A DNA stretch of 64,000 nt from JBFMFR01 sp040752025 (GTDB lineage: Bacteria > Chloroflexota > Anaerolineae > Anaerolineales > UBA4823), in assembly GCA_040752025.1 (NCBI GenBank), contig JBFMFR010000030.1:20718-84717 (forward strand), in the 5' to 3' direction. The position numbers were made by a program, and so were the translations under genes. Of this stretch, positions 56,653-64,000 are shown one piece after another (position 1 is the stretch's first letter; every line of letters starts with the position of its first letter). The notes below the pieces were generated by a model that did no database searches, was not told the DNA's origin, and was given only the letters and a program-made list of their open reading frames with translations.

Positions 56653-57150
56653 TTGGAACCCTGGCAAGACATCTCTACATTTGGCCTGGTGCAGTTCTTC
56701 ATGCTCATCGGCCTGTTGGGCCTGGTTGTGCCCATCTATCCTGGCCTGGTGATCATGTGGCTGGCGGCCCTGGGCTACGGCATCCTGACCGGCTTCGACA
56801 CCCTGGCCATCTTCATCTTCATCGTTCTCACCCTGCTGATGCTCGGCGGCTCCCTGGTGGATAATCTGCTGCTGGGGGCCGGGGCGCGCAAAGGCGGCGC
56901 TTCCTGGCGCACCATCCTGGTGGCCCTGGCAGCCGGCATCATCGGCACGCTGCTTTTACCTCCCATTGGGGGCATCATCGCCGCGCCCGTCGCCATCCTG
57001 CTCCTGGAATACTCGCGCCTGCGCGATTGGAACAAAGCCCGCCAGGCTGTCATCGGCCTGGCGACGGGTTGGGGCTTGGCCTATTTCGTTCGCCTGGGGG
57101 TAGGTATCCTCATGATGGTCTTGTGGTGGGTCTGGGCTTTGAACAATTAG
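56653..57150 (+). CDS. DUF456 membrane protein
   Basis: The 165-residue protein has four predicted membrane helices (LVQFFMLIGLLGLVVPIYPG; AIFIFIVLTLLMLGGSLVDN; ILVALAAGIIGTLLLPPIGG; LATGWGLAYFVRLGVGILMM), the DUF456 pattern with PG and GG turns. The function of DUF456 is not known. It starts at a TTG with AGGAGC 10 nt upstream. It follows serS on the same strand after about 100 nt. It converges on the HEAT-repeat gene on the other strand, one nucleotide apart. Confidence 0.75.
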   Translation: MEPWQDISTFGLVQFFMLIGLLGLVVPIYPGLVIMWLAALGYGILTGFDTLAIFIFIVLTLLMLGGSLVDNLLLGAGARKGGASWRTILVALAAGIIGTLLLPPIGGIIAAPVAILLLEYSRLRDWNKARQAVIGLATGWGLAYFVRLGVGILMMVLWWVWALNN

Positions 57151-57151
57151 G

Positions 57152-57730
57152 TCAGGGCAGAAAGAAGGCCATCCCCACCCCCATCTTTTCCAGCCCTTCG
57201 CTGGCCCAATATTCCATCAAGGCCGAATCCTCATCCAGAGCAGCGAACAGCGCCGGGATCGAGCGTTGGTCCCCAATCGCCGCCAGGGCGCGCACCGCCT
57301 TCAGGCGCGCCCGCCGCGACCCGGCCTGCATCACCGCTAACAATGCTGGCACAGCCGGTGCGCCAATCGCCGCCAGCGCCTCCCCTACCAGGTCGCCTAC
57401 CAAAGAATCGGTATCGTCCAATGCCGCTACCAGGGCGCTCACTGCCTGTGGGTCGGGGTGCAGTCGCAAGCCCAGCGCCCCGCACTGGCGCACCGCCGCA
57501 TCCGGGTCGCCCAGCGCGACCAATAGTTGCCCGACGACATCTGGGTGCTGCAAAGCCGCCAGGGCGCGCCCCGCCCACCAGCGCTGGTCAGCATCCGGCG
57601 CCTCCAACAGCGCTCGCAAAGCCGCGAACGCACTCTCAACCTGCTCGCCGCTCAAGGCCGCCAGCGCCTGTACGGCTGCCTCCGCCCGCCAGTCATCGCC
57701 GCTGGTCAGTTCGCTCAGGAACTGCTGCAC
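57152..57730 (-). CDS. HEAT-repeat protein (PBS lyase type)
   Basis: The 192-residue protein consists almost wholly of short HEAT-like helical repeats: ALRALLEAPDADQRWWAGRA, LLVALGDPDAAVRQCGALG and ALVAALDDTDSLVGDLVGE, each with the Asp-x-x-(Val/Arg) turn of the phycobilisome-lyase-type class. Such proteins act as scaffolds or maturation chaperones. The start is GTG at 57730. The next gene upstream (Trm112-like) ends 9 nt away on the same strand, so it is likely co-transcribed with it. Confidence 0.75.
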   Translation of the reverse strand: MQQFLSELTSGDDWRAEAAVQALAALSGEQVESAFAALRALLEAPDADQRWWAGRALAALQHPDVVGQLLVALGDPDAAVRQCGALGLRLHPDPQAVSALVAALDDTDSLVGDLVGEALAAIGAPAVPALLAVMQAGSRRARLKAVRALAAIGDQRSIPALFAALDEDSALMEYWASEGLEKMGVGMAFFLP

Positions 57731-57739
57731 AGGCCGGGT

Positions 57740-57958
57740 CTATTTCTCAGGCGGCGGCACCGGCAGCGCAACCGCATCCACCGTCACCCATTGATCCCCC
57801 TCGTCGATCAACATCACCGGGATATCGTCCCGGATCGGGTATTTGCGCCCGCAGTCCTGGCACACCAGCCAGGATTCTTTGACCAATTCCAACGAACCGT
57901 CTTTCTCGCGCACGCAAGCCGGGCAGCGTAAGATTTCAAGCAGTTCTTTACTGACCAT
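57740..57958 (-). CDS. Trm112/UPF0434-like zinc-binding protein nested in the VanW frame
   Basis: The 72-residue product MVSKELLEILRCPAC has Cys12, Cys15, Cys33 and Cys36 (CPAC, CQDC) and the short domain of Trm112-type proteins, which serve as partners of methyltransferases. It has its own ribosome site GAGGAG 10 nt upstream and its own TATAAT at 57986-57981. It is the same frame as the VanW gene, with no stop codon in between, so its residues also form the C-terminus of the longer VanW product. I judge it a separate gene. Confidence 0.7.
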   Translation of the reverse strand: MVSKELLEILRCPACVREKDGSLELVKESWLVCQDCGRKYPIRDDIPVMLIDEGDQWVTVDAVALPVPPPEK

Positions 57959-59992
57959 GAATGTTTCTCCTCTTTGTGCAATTATACCGGAACTTCCGAG
58001 CGAAGCCGTTCCGCCAGGTTTGGGCCAACGGCCGCGTAAAGCTCGCCACGGCCCCAGCACCATCAGCGCTACCGGCAGCGCATCCAGCGGCAGTTCGGGC
58101 TCCCAGGTGCGCTTCTTGCGGATCTTTAGCTTGCCATCCTCGGTTGGCAGCTCCGTGCCCGGGCCATACTGGTACACGTCACCCCACGGCAGGTAGTGCG
58201 TGGTAATCACATCGTCGTAAAGCGCCTGCCCGTCCCGGGAAACCTTGCGTGTCACCGTCACGTCGGCCCCCTCTGCCGCCCAGTCCACCTGTTTGATCAC
58301 CCCGGTCGCCAGCTCCGGGTTCTCCTCGTACACCGGGTCGGGCGGCTCGACGATATCCCTGGGCCCGCTGGTCTCCCAATCCACCGTGCGGCCATCCGAA
58401 GTCGAATAGAACTTCCAGGTCAGGCTGCGCGAGGTCGGATAGAAATACGTTTCCATCAACAGCCAGTAGGGCGTGTCGTTCTGGAATTTGAAATCGACCA
58501 TCGGCACGAAAACCGTGGCATCCAGGCCCGCCAGTTCCGAGTTGTAACTGGTGCGCGTCTGCTCGTAATAAGAAACCCGGTAAGCGTGCGGGTGGCGCTC
58601 GATGATCGGGAACCCGCCAAAAAAGGCCGTCCTGAACAGCGTGGTGCTCACCTGGCACACCCCTCCCCCCACCCCCTTGATCGTGCGCCCGCCAAAGATG
58701 ATCCACGCCTCGGCGTAGCCCGCATCCAGGCTGACCGACCCCATCGCATCCGCCATCGAGAAGATTTCCCCGGGCGCCACCAGCAGCCCGTGGAAATTCG
58801 CCGCGGCGGTCTCGATGTTCTGCATGCGTTCTTCTGTCGAGCCACGGAAATAACTGGTGTAGGAGGATACCAGCTCGCGCACCCCCAACTGTTCGCCGGT
58901 AGCTTCGCTGGTCACCCGTGGCTCGGCGTAGCTCAACACCAGCGGGATGGCGTGCTCGCCCTGCGCCACTTTTTCATTGATCGCCTGTACCGAAGCGCTC
59001 ACATCCAGGATGCGCCCGCTCACCGCCGGTTGCAGCAAATCCAGTTGTTTCGTTTCGTCGTTGAAGATGAAGCGCGCGTCGTGCGCCATGCGATTGATGC
59101 TCGCCGCCAGCGCCGTAACGTAAGTCAACAAAGCCTGCTCGTCCAACTCCACCTGATAGCGCGCTCCATCGGTCGATTCCACGCGCTGGATGGTCAGCAT
59201 TTTCGCCAGTTGCTCGGGAGGAATCAGCCAAGGGCCCGGGTCGCCTGCCTGTGCCTCGGGGATTTGCAGCACCAGAGCTGTACTTAGGATGCTGCGGGCG
59301 ATTTCCGCTTGCTGGGTGACATCCAAAATCGCCGGTTTCGAATCCTCGATCACCAGGGGCACCACCGCGTCCGTCATACGGCGCAGTTGCGGCTCCAGCG
59401 CCGCCAGGGTGGCCTGCGTGTCCACCGTGCGCCCCACCTGCGCCGGCAGCACCACCACGTCCAGGCCGTTTACGCTCAAGGAGGCCTCGATCGTCTGGCG
59501 GTTGACCTCCGCTGCGATGCGGTTGATCGTCTCCTGGGCCAGGCGCTCGTCATACAGCCACACCGGCGCCCGGTCTTTGCCGGAATGCCAGGCGCCTAAT
59601 TGCTCTCCCAGGCGCGTAAAGGGGCCGCCGCTGCGGCCCAGGGCATAAGCAGCCTCGGCGCTGGTCTGCACATCTAGCACCAACCCGAGTTCCACCGGCT
59701 TAGTCACCCACACTTTTTCGCCGTCTTCGAAAACGATCTTGCCGACCTGGGGGTAATTCAGCGTCTGCGCCAGTTGCACTTCGGCTTCTTCCGGTTTCAT
59801 CCCGCCCAGGTTCACCCCCGCCACCGACACGCCTGGGTAGATGCGCCCGGAATAGCGCAGGCCAAAGCCCAGCCATACCACTAGGCCGATCACCAGAAAG
59901 ACTGTCACACCGCCCGCCAGGGCCATCACGGCCTGCATCACCGCGTTGGCGGGAGGCGCTTTTATCTGTTTTGCATGCGAAGTTACACTCAT
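57740..59992 (-). CDS. VanW-family protein with peptidoglycan-binding domains (open to the Trm112 end)
   Basis: The 750-residue frame has an N-terminal membrane anchor (residues 20-45 in AVMALAGGVTVFLVIGLVVW). Two PG_binding_4-like domains follow (residues about 60-330; IYPGVSVAGVNLGGMKPEEA), then a VanW domain (about 380-550; SYTSYFRGSTEERMQNIETA, GGGVCQVSTTLFRTAF). The last 70 or so residues are the Trm112-like domain, which has its own promoter and ribosome site, so the natural VanW C-terminus may be earlier and a stop codon seems missing. VanW-type proteins act in envelope remodelling. The start at 59992 is preferred over 60052 because the upstream 20 codons lack pattern. Confidence 0.8.
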   Translation of the reverse strand: MSVTSHAKQIKAPPANAVMQAVMALAGGVTVFLVIGLVVWLGFGLRYSGRIYPGVSVAGVNLGGMKPEEAEVQLAQTLNYPQVGKIVFEDGEKVWVTKPVELGLVLDVQTSAEAAYALGRSGGPFTRLGEQLGAWHSGKDRAPVWLYDERLAQETINRIAAEVNRQTIEASLSVNGLDVVVLPAQVGRTVDTQATLAALEPQLRRMTDAVVPLVIEDSKPAILDVTQQAEIARSILSTALVLQIPEAQAGDPGPWLIPPEQLAKMLTIQRVESTDGARYQVELDEQALLTYVTALAASINRMAHDARFIFNDETKQLDLLQPAVSGRILDVSASVQAINEKVAQGEHAIPLVLSYAEPRVTSEATGEQLGVRELVSSYTSYFRGSTEERMQNIETAAANFHGLLVAPGEIFSMADAMGSVSLDAGYAEAWIIFGGRTIKGVGGGVCQVSTTLFRTAFFGGFPIIERHPHAYRVSYYEQTRTSYNSELAGLDATVFVPMVDFKFQNDTPYWLLMETYFYPTSRSLTWKFYSTSDGRTVDWETSGPRDIVEPPDPVYEENPELATGVIKQVDWAAEGADVTVTRKVSRDGQALYDDVITTHYLPWGDVYQYGPGTELPTEDGKLKIRKKRTWEPELPLDALPVALMVLGPWRALRGRWPKPGGTASLGSSGIIAQRGETFMVSKELLEILRCPACVREKDGSLELVKESWLVCQDCGRKYPIRDDIPVMLIDEGDQWVTVDAVALPVPPPEK
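57981..57986 (-). promoter_or_regulatory. TATAAT -10 box of the Trm112-like gene
   Basis: On the minus strand TTCCGGTATAAT lies 22 nt before the ATG at 57958 with a GAGGAG between. It is inside the VanW reading frame. Confidence 0.6.
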
Positions 59993-60139
59993 AAACACCT
60001 GTAATCTTCCAGAGAGGGGATCTGCCTCATCCCGGCTCCGGGAACGCCACAATTGTACCAGAGACCCACCGGCTGATGGAATATCCTATCCCTAAAGACT
60101 GCGATTCACCTTGAACGGTTCCACACATCCTACATCGGA

Positions 60140-60145
60140 TATAAT
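60140..60145 (+). promoter_or_regulatory. TATAAT -10 box, leaderless TTG start of the ABC transporter operon
   Basis: TATAAT lies 8 nt before the TTG at 60154. No Shine-Dalgarno is visible. Transcription would start at or within two nucleotides of the TTG. Confidence 0.55.
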
Positions 60146-60153
60146 TTGATAAC

Positions 60154-61971
60154 TTGAAAAACACCTTACTCCGCTCTTTTCTCTATTTGCGCCCGTATTG
60201 GAAGCTCTCTGCGGGAGCCTACCTGGCCATGACCGCCGTGCAGGGCTTCAACCTCCTCATGCCGCAGTTCATCCGCTGGATCATCGACCAGGTCATACAA
60301 CCCCAGTCTACCAATCTGACCAGCGTGTCTGCGCCGGTTGGCCTGGGGTCAGTCGGTCTGGCGCCAGCCATCGCCGGCCTGCTGCTCCTGACCCTGGTCA
60401 AGGGCGTGCTCACTTACCTGGAAGGCCAGTGGTCGGAAATCGCCTCGCAAAGCGTGGCCTACGATCTGCGCAACGACATCCAGAAAAAGCTCACCCAGCT
60501 TTCGTTTTCGTTTCACGACACCACCGAGACTGGCGAACTGCTCTCGCGCTCGATCCAGGATGTCGAGCGCATCCGCTTCCTCACCGGGCGCGCTATGCTG
60601 CGCCTCCTGGAAGGCACGTTGTTACTGATCGGCACAGGCGTGATGCTTTTCTGGATGCAGCCGCGCCTGGCAGCCCTGGTCACCTTGAGTATGCCGCTGC
60701 TGGTCTTCCAGGCCCTGCGCTTCGGGCGGCGCTACCGCCCGCTCTCCCTGCAAATCCAAAAGCAGCTCGCCGTGCTCACCACGCAGGTGGAGCAGAACCT
60801 GCGCGGCGCCCGGGTGGTGAAGGCCTTCGCCCAGGAAGAAGCCGAAATCGAGCGTTTCGAAAGTGAAAACCGGTTCTGGTTCAACCTGTCCTCCCTGGGA
60901 GCGCGCTTGCAAGCCCTCAACGTGCCCTTGCTGGTGCTGATCGCCAACCTGGGTGTGGTGTTGATCATCTGGTACGGCGGCAGCCTGGTGATCCAGGGTC
61001 AGCTCAGCCTGGGCGAGTTGGTGGCCTTCACCACCTACCTGGGCCAGTTGGTCGAGCCGGTGCAGCGCCTGGGAATGATCATCCCGGCGCTGGCCATCGC
61101 CGCCTCGTCCGGCGAACGCATCTTCGAAATCCTGGACAGCGTGCCAGACGTCAAAGACGAGCCCGGCGCCCCATCCTTGCCGCCTGTCCAGGGAAACCTG
61201 CGCTTCGAGCACGTATCCTTCAGTTACGGCCGCGGGCAGCGCCGCGTGTCCGTGCTCAACAACATTAACTTCACCGCCCAACCCGGGCAGGTGGTCGCCT
61301 TGCTGGGCCCGACCGGATCGGGCAAATCCACCATCATCAGCCTGATCCCGCGCTTCTACGATCCCACCGCCGGGCGCATCCTCATTGACGGTCACGATAT
61401 CCGCCAGGTGGCCATCCACTCGCTGCGCACCCAGGTGGGCATCGTCATGCAGGAGACCGCCCTGTTCGCCGCCAGCGTGCGCGAGAACATCGCCTTCGGC
61501 CGGCCTGGGGCCTGCGAGGCCGACGTAATCGCCGCCGCCCGCGCCGCCCAGGCCCACAAGTTCATCCTGCAAATGCCGGACGGCTACGATACTCACGTAG
61601 GCGAGCGCGGCGTCACCCTTTCCGGCGGGCAAAAGCAGCGCCTGGCCATCGCCCGCGCCCTGCTGATGGACCCGCGCATCCTGATCCTGGACGACGCCAC
61701 TGCCGCCGTCGACACCGAGACGGAAAGCCTGATCCAGCAGGCCTTCGAGCGCCTGATGCACGGGCGCACCACCTTCGTCATCGCCCACCGCCTGAGCACT
61801 GTGCATCGCGCCGACCTGATCCTGGTCTTGGATAAGGGCCAGATCGTCGACCGCGGCGCGCACGCCAGCCTGCTGCACACCTCGCCCCTGTACGCAGAAA
61901 TCTACCAGCGCCAGCTCAAGCCCCAATCGGACAGCTTGCCAGAAACCCCTGCACAGGAGCGCCAGCGATGA
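60154..61971 (+). CDS. ABC exporter half-transporter 1 (degenerate ATPase site)
   Basis: The 605-residue protein has six membrane helices in residues 15-300, a Walker A LLGPTGSGKSTI, an intact LSGGQKQRLAIARAL signature, and a Walker B LILDDATAAVDTET. In Walker B the catalytic Glu is replaced by Asp, so this site is probably the degenerate one of a heterodimer. Type IV exporters such as TM287/288 show the same asymmetry. It starts at TTG and overlaps the second half-transporter by ATGA. Lipid, drug or peptide export is possible; the substrate is not evident. Confidence 0.92.
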   Translation: MKNTLLRSFLYLRPYWKLSAGAYLAMTAVQGFNLLMPQFIRWIIDQVIQPQSTNLTSVSAPVGLGSVGLAPAIAGLLLLTLVKGVLTYLEGQWSEIASQSVAYDLRNDIQKKLTQLSFSFHDTTETGELLSRSIQDVERIRFLTGRAMLRLLEGTLLLIGTGVMLFWMQPRLAALVTLSMPLLVFQALRFGRRYRPLSLQIQKQLAVLTTQVEQNLRGARVVKAFAQEEAEIERFESENRFWFNLSSLGARLQALNVPLLVLIANLGVVLIIWYGGSLVIQGQLSLGELVAFTTYLGQLVEPVQRLGMIIPALAIAASSGERIFEILDSVPDVKDEPGAPSLPPVQGNLRFEHVSFSYGRGQRRVSVLNNINFTAQPGQVVALLGPTGSGKSTIISLIPRFYDPTAGRILIDGHDIRQVAIHSLRTQVGIVMQETALFAASVRENIAFGRPGACEADVIAAARAAQAHKFILQMPDGYDTHVGERGVTLSGGQKQRLAIARALLMDPRILILDDATAAVDTETESLIQQAFERLMHGRTTFVIAHRLSTVHRADLILVLDKGQIVDRGAHASLLHTSPLYAEIYQRQLKPQSDSLPETPAQERQR

Positions 61972-63839
61972 GCTTCTCGATCGGTTCCGCTTCCCCCGGC
62001 ATGGGCCCTCGCTCGGCGCTGGACGCCTTTGGCAGCAAAGATACACAGGGCGGAGAGGTCTTCAACCAGCGCGTCATCCGCCGTATGCTGACCTTCTTGA
62101 GCCCCTATCGCTGGCAAATGACCGCCGCTTTTGGCTTGATGTTGGTTCAATCAGCCATGACCCTGGCGATTCCCTACCTGCTCAAGGTCGCTATCGACCA
62201 GGATATCACCTCGGGTGATTCGCACGGCTTGCTGCAGACCGCCCTCGCCATCGGCGCAGCCTTCATCATGCTCTACCTTTCTACCAGCGCAGAGCGTTAC
62301 CTGCTCTCCTGGGTCGGGCAGAAAGTGCTGTCCAACCTGCGCTCCCGCATCTTCAGCCACCTGCAAATCCTGCCCATCGGCTACCATGACACCCACATCG
62401 TCGGTGTGACTGTCTCGCGCGTCATCAATGATGTCGCCGAGATCAACGAACTGCTCTCGCAAGGCGTTATCTCCTTACTGGGAGACCTGCTGGTGCTCTC
62501 CGGCATCCTGGTGATCATGTTCAGCATGAGCCCCCAGTTGGCCTTGCTGACCTTCACCGTGCTGCCCCTGATGCTCCTGGCGACCTACCTGTTCTCGCGC
62601 CAGGCCCGCCGGGCTTTCCGTGAGACTCGCTCGCGCGTGGCCGAGGTGGTGGGCAACCTGGCCGAGGACATCAACAGCGTGCGCGCCATCCAGGCCTTCG
62701 CCCAGGAAGACACCACCCAGCAGCGCTTCCAGCGCACCAATATCGCCAACCGCGACACTTACATCAACGCCATGAGCCTCTCGTTCATCTTTCTGCCCTC
62801 CATCGAGTTCCTGGGCATACTGGCGACCGCCATCGTCCTGGGCTTCGGCGGCCTGGCCGTCAGCCGCGGCCAGGTGACGGTCGGCGTGCTGGTGGCCTTC
62901 CTCTCTTACGTGACGCGTTTCTTCGCCCCCATCCAGGAGCTCAGCCGCCTGTACACCACCATGCAGTCGGCCATGGCCGGCGGCGAAGCCGTGCTCAATC
63001 TGCTCGACACGCCTCCCAGCGTGCTCGACCAACCCGGGGCGGTCGATCTCACCTCCACAGGCGCGCCGCTCCAGGGCAAAGTCGAGCTGGATCACGTTTC
63101 CTTTCGCTACCGGGAAGACGCCCCCGAAGTGCTGCACGACATCCACCTGACCGTCCAGCCTGGCGAGACCGTCGCCCTGGTCGGGCCGACCGGCGCCGGC
63201 AAGACCTCCATCGCCAACCTGGTGGCGCGCTTCTATGATGTCAGCGCCGGCGCAGTGCGCATCGATGGCATCAACGTGCGCCAGGTGACCCAGGCCTCCC
63301 TGCACCAGCAGGTCTGCCTGGTGACGCAGGACCCCTTCCTGTTCTCACGCAGCATCGCCGAGAACATCAGCTTCGGCCGGCCGGGGGCCAGCCAGGAAGA
63401 AATCGTCACTGCCGCCCGGCTGGCCAACGCCCACGATTTCATCGCCGCCCTGCCCGAGGGTTACCAGACGCGCATCCTGGAGGGCGGGGTGAACCTGTCG
63501 GTCGGGCAGCGCCAGTTGATCTGCCTGGCCCGCGCCGTGCTGGCTGACCCGCGCGTCCTGATCCTCGACGAAGCTACCGCCAACATCGACACCCTCACCG
63601 AAGCCCTCATCCAGCAGGCCCTGGAGAAATTGTTGGATGGGCGCGCCCAGAACCGCACCGCCATCGTCATCGCCCACCGTCTGAGCACCATCCGCAACGC
63701 CGACTGCATCTACGTCATCGCTGATGGGCGCATCGTCGAGCAGGGCCGGCACGCCGAGCTGTTGAAGCGCCAGGGCCTGTACGCCGAACTGCACGCCCGC
63801 CTGTTCTTCGATGCGCAAAGAAAGCCGCCCGCGCCGTAG
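61968..63839 (+). CDS. ABC exporter half-transporter 2 (canonical ATPase site)
   Basis: The 623-residue protein has a 35-residue N-terminal extension, six helices in residues 45-320, Walker A LVGPTGAGKTSI, signature LSVGQRQLICLARAV and canonical Walker B ILILDEATANIDT with the catalytic Glu. Paired with the first protein it forms one consensus and one degenerate ATP site. Its signature has Val in place of the second conserved Gly. It overlaps the first gene by 4 nt, so both are co-translated. About 160 bp remain to the right edge. Confidence 0.92.
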   Translation: MSFSIGSASPGMGPRSALDAFGSKDTQGGEVFNQRVIRRMLTFLSPYRWQMTAAFGLMLVQSAMTLAIPYLLKVAIDQDITSGDSHGLLQTALAIGAAFIMLYLSTSAERYLLSWVGQKVLSNLRSRIFSHLQILPIGYHDTHIVGVTVSRVINDVAEINELLSQGVISLLGDLLVLSGILVIMFSMSPQLALLTFTVLPLMLLATYLFSRQARRAFRETRSRVAEVVGNLAEDINSVRAIQAFAQEDTTQQRFQRTNIANRDTYINAMSLSFIFLPSIEFLGILATAIVLGFGGLAVSRGQVTVGVLVAFLSYVTRFFAPIQELSRLYTTMQSAMAGGEAVLNLLDTPPSVLDQPGAVDLTSTGAPLQGKVELDHVSFRYREDAPEVLHDIHLTVQPGETVALVGPTGAGKTSIANLVARFYDVSAGAVRIDGINVRQVTQASLHQQVCLVTQDPFLFSRSIAENISFGRPGASQEEIVTAARLANAHDFIAALPEGYQTRILEGGVNLSVGQRQLICLARAVLADPRVLILDEATANIDTLTEALIQQALEKLLDGRAQNRTAIVIAHRLSTIRNADCIYVIADGRIVEQGRHAELLKRQGLYAELHARLFFDAQRKPPAP

Positions 63840-63900
63840 CAAAACAGAAATTCGATTTTTCCCAAGAAATCTAAATAGTGACAAATGGCACTTTAATGAT

Positions 63901-63921
63901 TTGTTGAGACTTGCTCAACAA
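63901..63921. repeat. Inverted repeat TTGTTGAG-N5-CTCAACAA and the unassigned right edge
   Basis: A perfect 8-bp inverted repeat sits 61 bp after the exporter stop. A further symmetric stretch, TGTGCAA...TTGCACA, lies near 63954-63983. Both could be operators of a gene beyond the right edge. No gene is seen in 63840-64000. Confidence 0.5.
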
Positions 63922-64000
63922 GTTCCAAACAAGCCACACTGTCGGGATGGTAATGTGCAAACAAATTTGCATAAGCTTGCACAACACCCGGTCTCAGGCC

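Noticed and set aside
60622..62046. Long open frame (474 codons) on the minus strand opposite the first ABC gene
   Set aside because: It mirrors a real gene with strong motifs on the plus strand, its product has no recognisable domain, and long antisense frames are expected in GC-rich DNA.

Overview
The window is GC-rich bacterial DNA and best fits an anaerobic or facultative member of the Chloroflexota, probably class Anaerolineae. This is inferred from the gene families and was not computed. The supporting signs are a T-box in front of serS, a VanW protein, MalT-type LuxR regulators, an aldehyde:ferredoxin oxidoreductase, a free-standing glucose-6-phosphate isomerase resembling the Pgi half of Tal-Pgi fusions, GT39 membrane glycosyltransferases, and a diterpene gene pair like the one known in Herpetosiphon. 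Several genes have a TATAAT box only 6-10 nt before the start codon, which suggests leaderless transcripts. I saw no tRNA, rRNA, transposase or CRISPR array.

Layout. 1-6.1 kb: the end of an MFS transporter, a LysM surface protein, a minus-strand cluster of two glycosyltransferases, a hotdog thioesterase and an internally duplicated membrane protein, then a methyltransferase. 6.1-15.2 kb: a minus-strand deoxy-sugar operon (fucI, rhaB, rhaD, rhaA, a tungsten AOR and a FucA-like aldolase) read from one strong promoter with nested inverted repeats. Its first gene, rhaM, is an internally deleted pseudogene, and a 48-codon scrap of a LutC-like gene lies near its end. L-fucose and L-rhamnose would be isomerised, phosphorylated and cleaved to DHAP and L-lactaldehyde. 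The only visible lactaldehyde-handling enzyme is the AOR.

15.3-25.4 kb: a single-domain response regulator divergent from a seven-gene plus-strand run. The run encodes an MFS_2 symporter, a class II diterpene cyclase with a DxDD motif, a membrane histidine kinase, a homolog of Mycobacterium tuberculosis Rv3378c (tuberculosinyl transferase/diterpene synthase), a DUF3795 protein, a small alpha-toroid protein and a MalT-like regulator. It looks like a sensor-coupled diterpenoid locus. 25.6-30.7 kb: a CocE/NonD hydrolase, a DUF362 protein, a luciferase-like oxidoreductase and an SMI1/KNR4 protein.

30.75-36.04 kb: a sharply AT-rich island with a TRPM-type SLOG protein, a multidomain TIR...CHAT protein, a SLATT (DUF4231) membrane protein and a convergent P-loop ATPase. 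It reads as a nucleotide-signalling defence or abortive-infection system. Its right edge runs into the first codons of a GH13 glucosidase gene.

36-50 kb: GH13, DUF4332, a zinc-ribbon MscL, a glutaredoxin-thioredoxin reductase fusion, a pgi-zwf-pgl operon, two GyrI-like proteins, a cyclase-AAA-TPR regulator, and greA behind an attenuator-like leader. 50-64 kb: lysS, an orphan histidine-kinase dimerisation domain, an AT-rich GT2 gene, a GT39 protein, T-box-serS, DUF456, a HEAT-repeat protein, a Trm112-like gene nested in frame in the 3' end of a VanW frame, and a heterodimeric ABC exporter.
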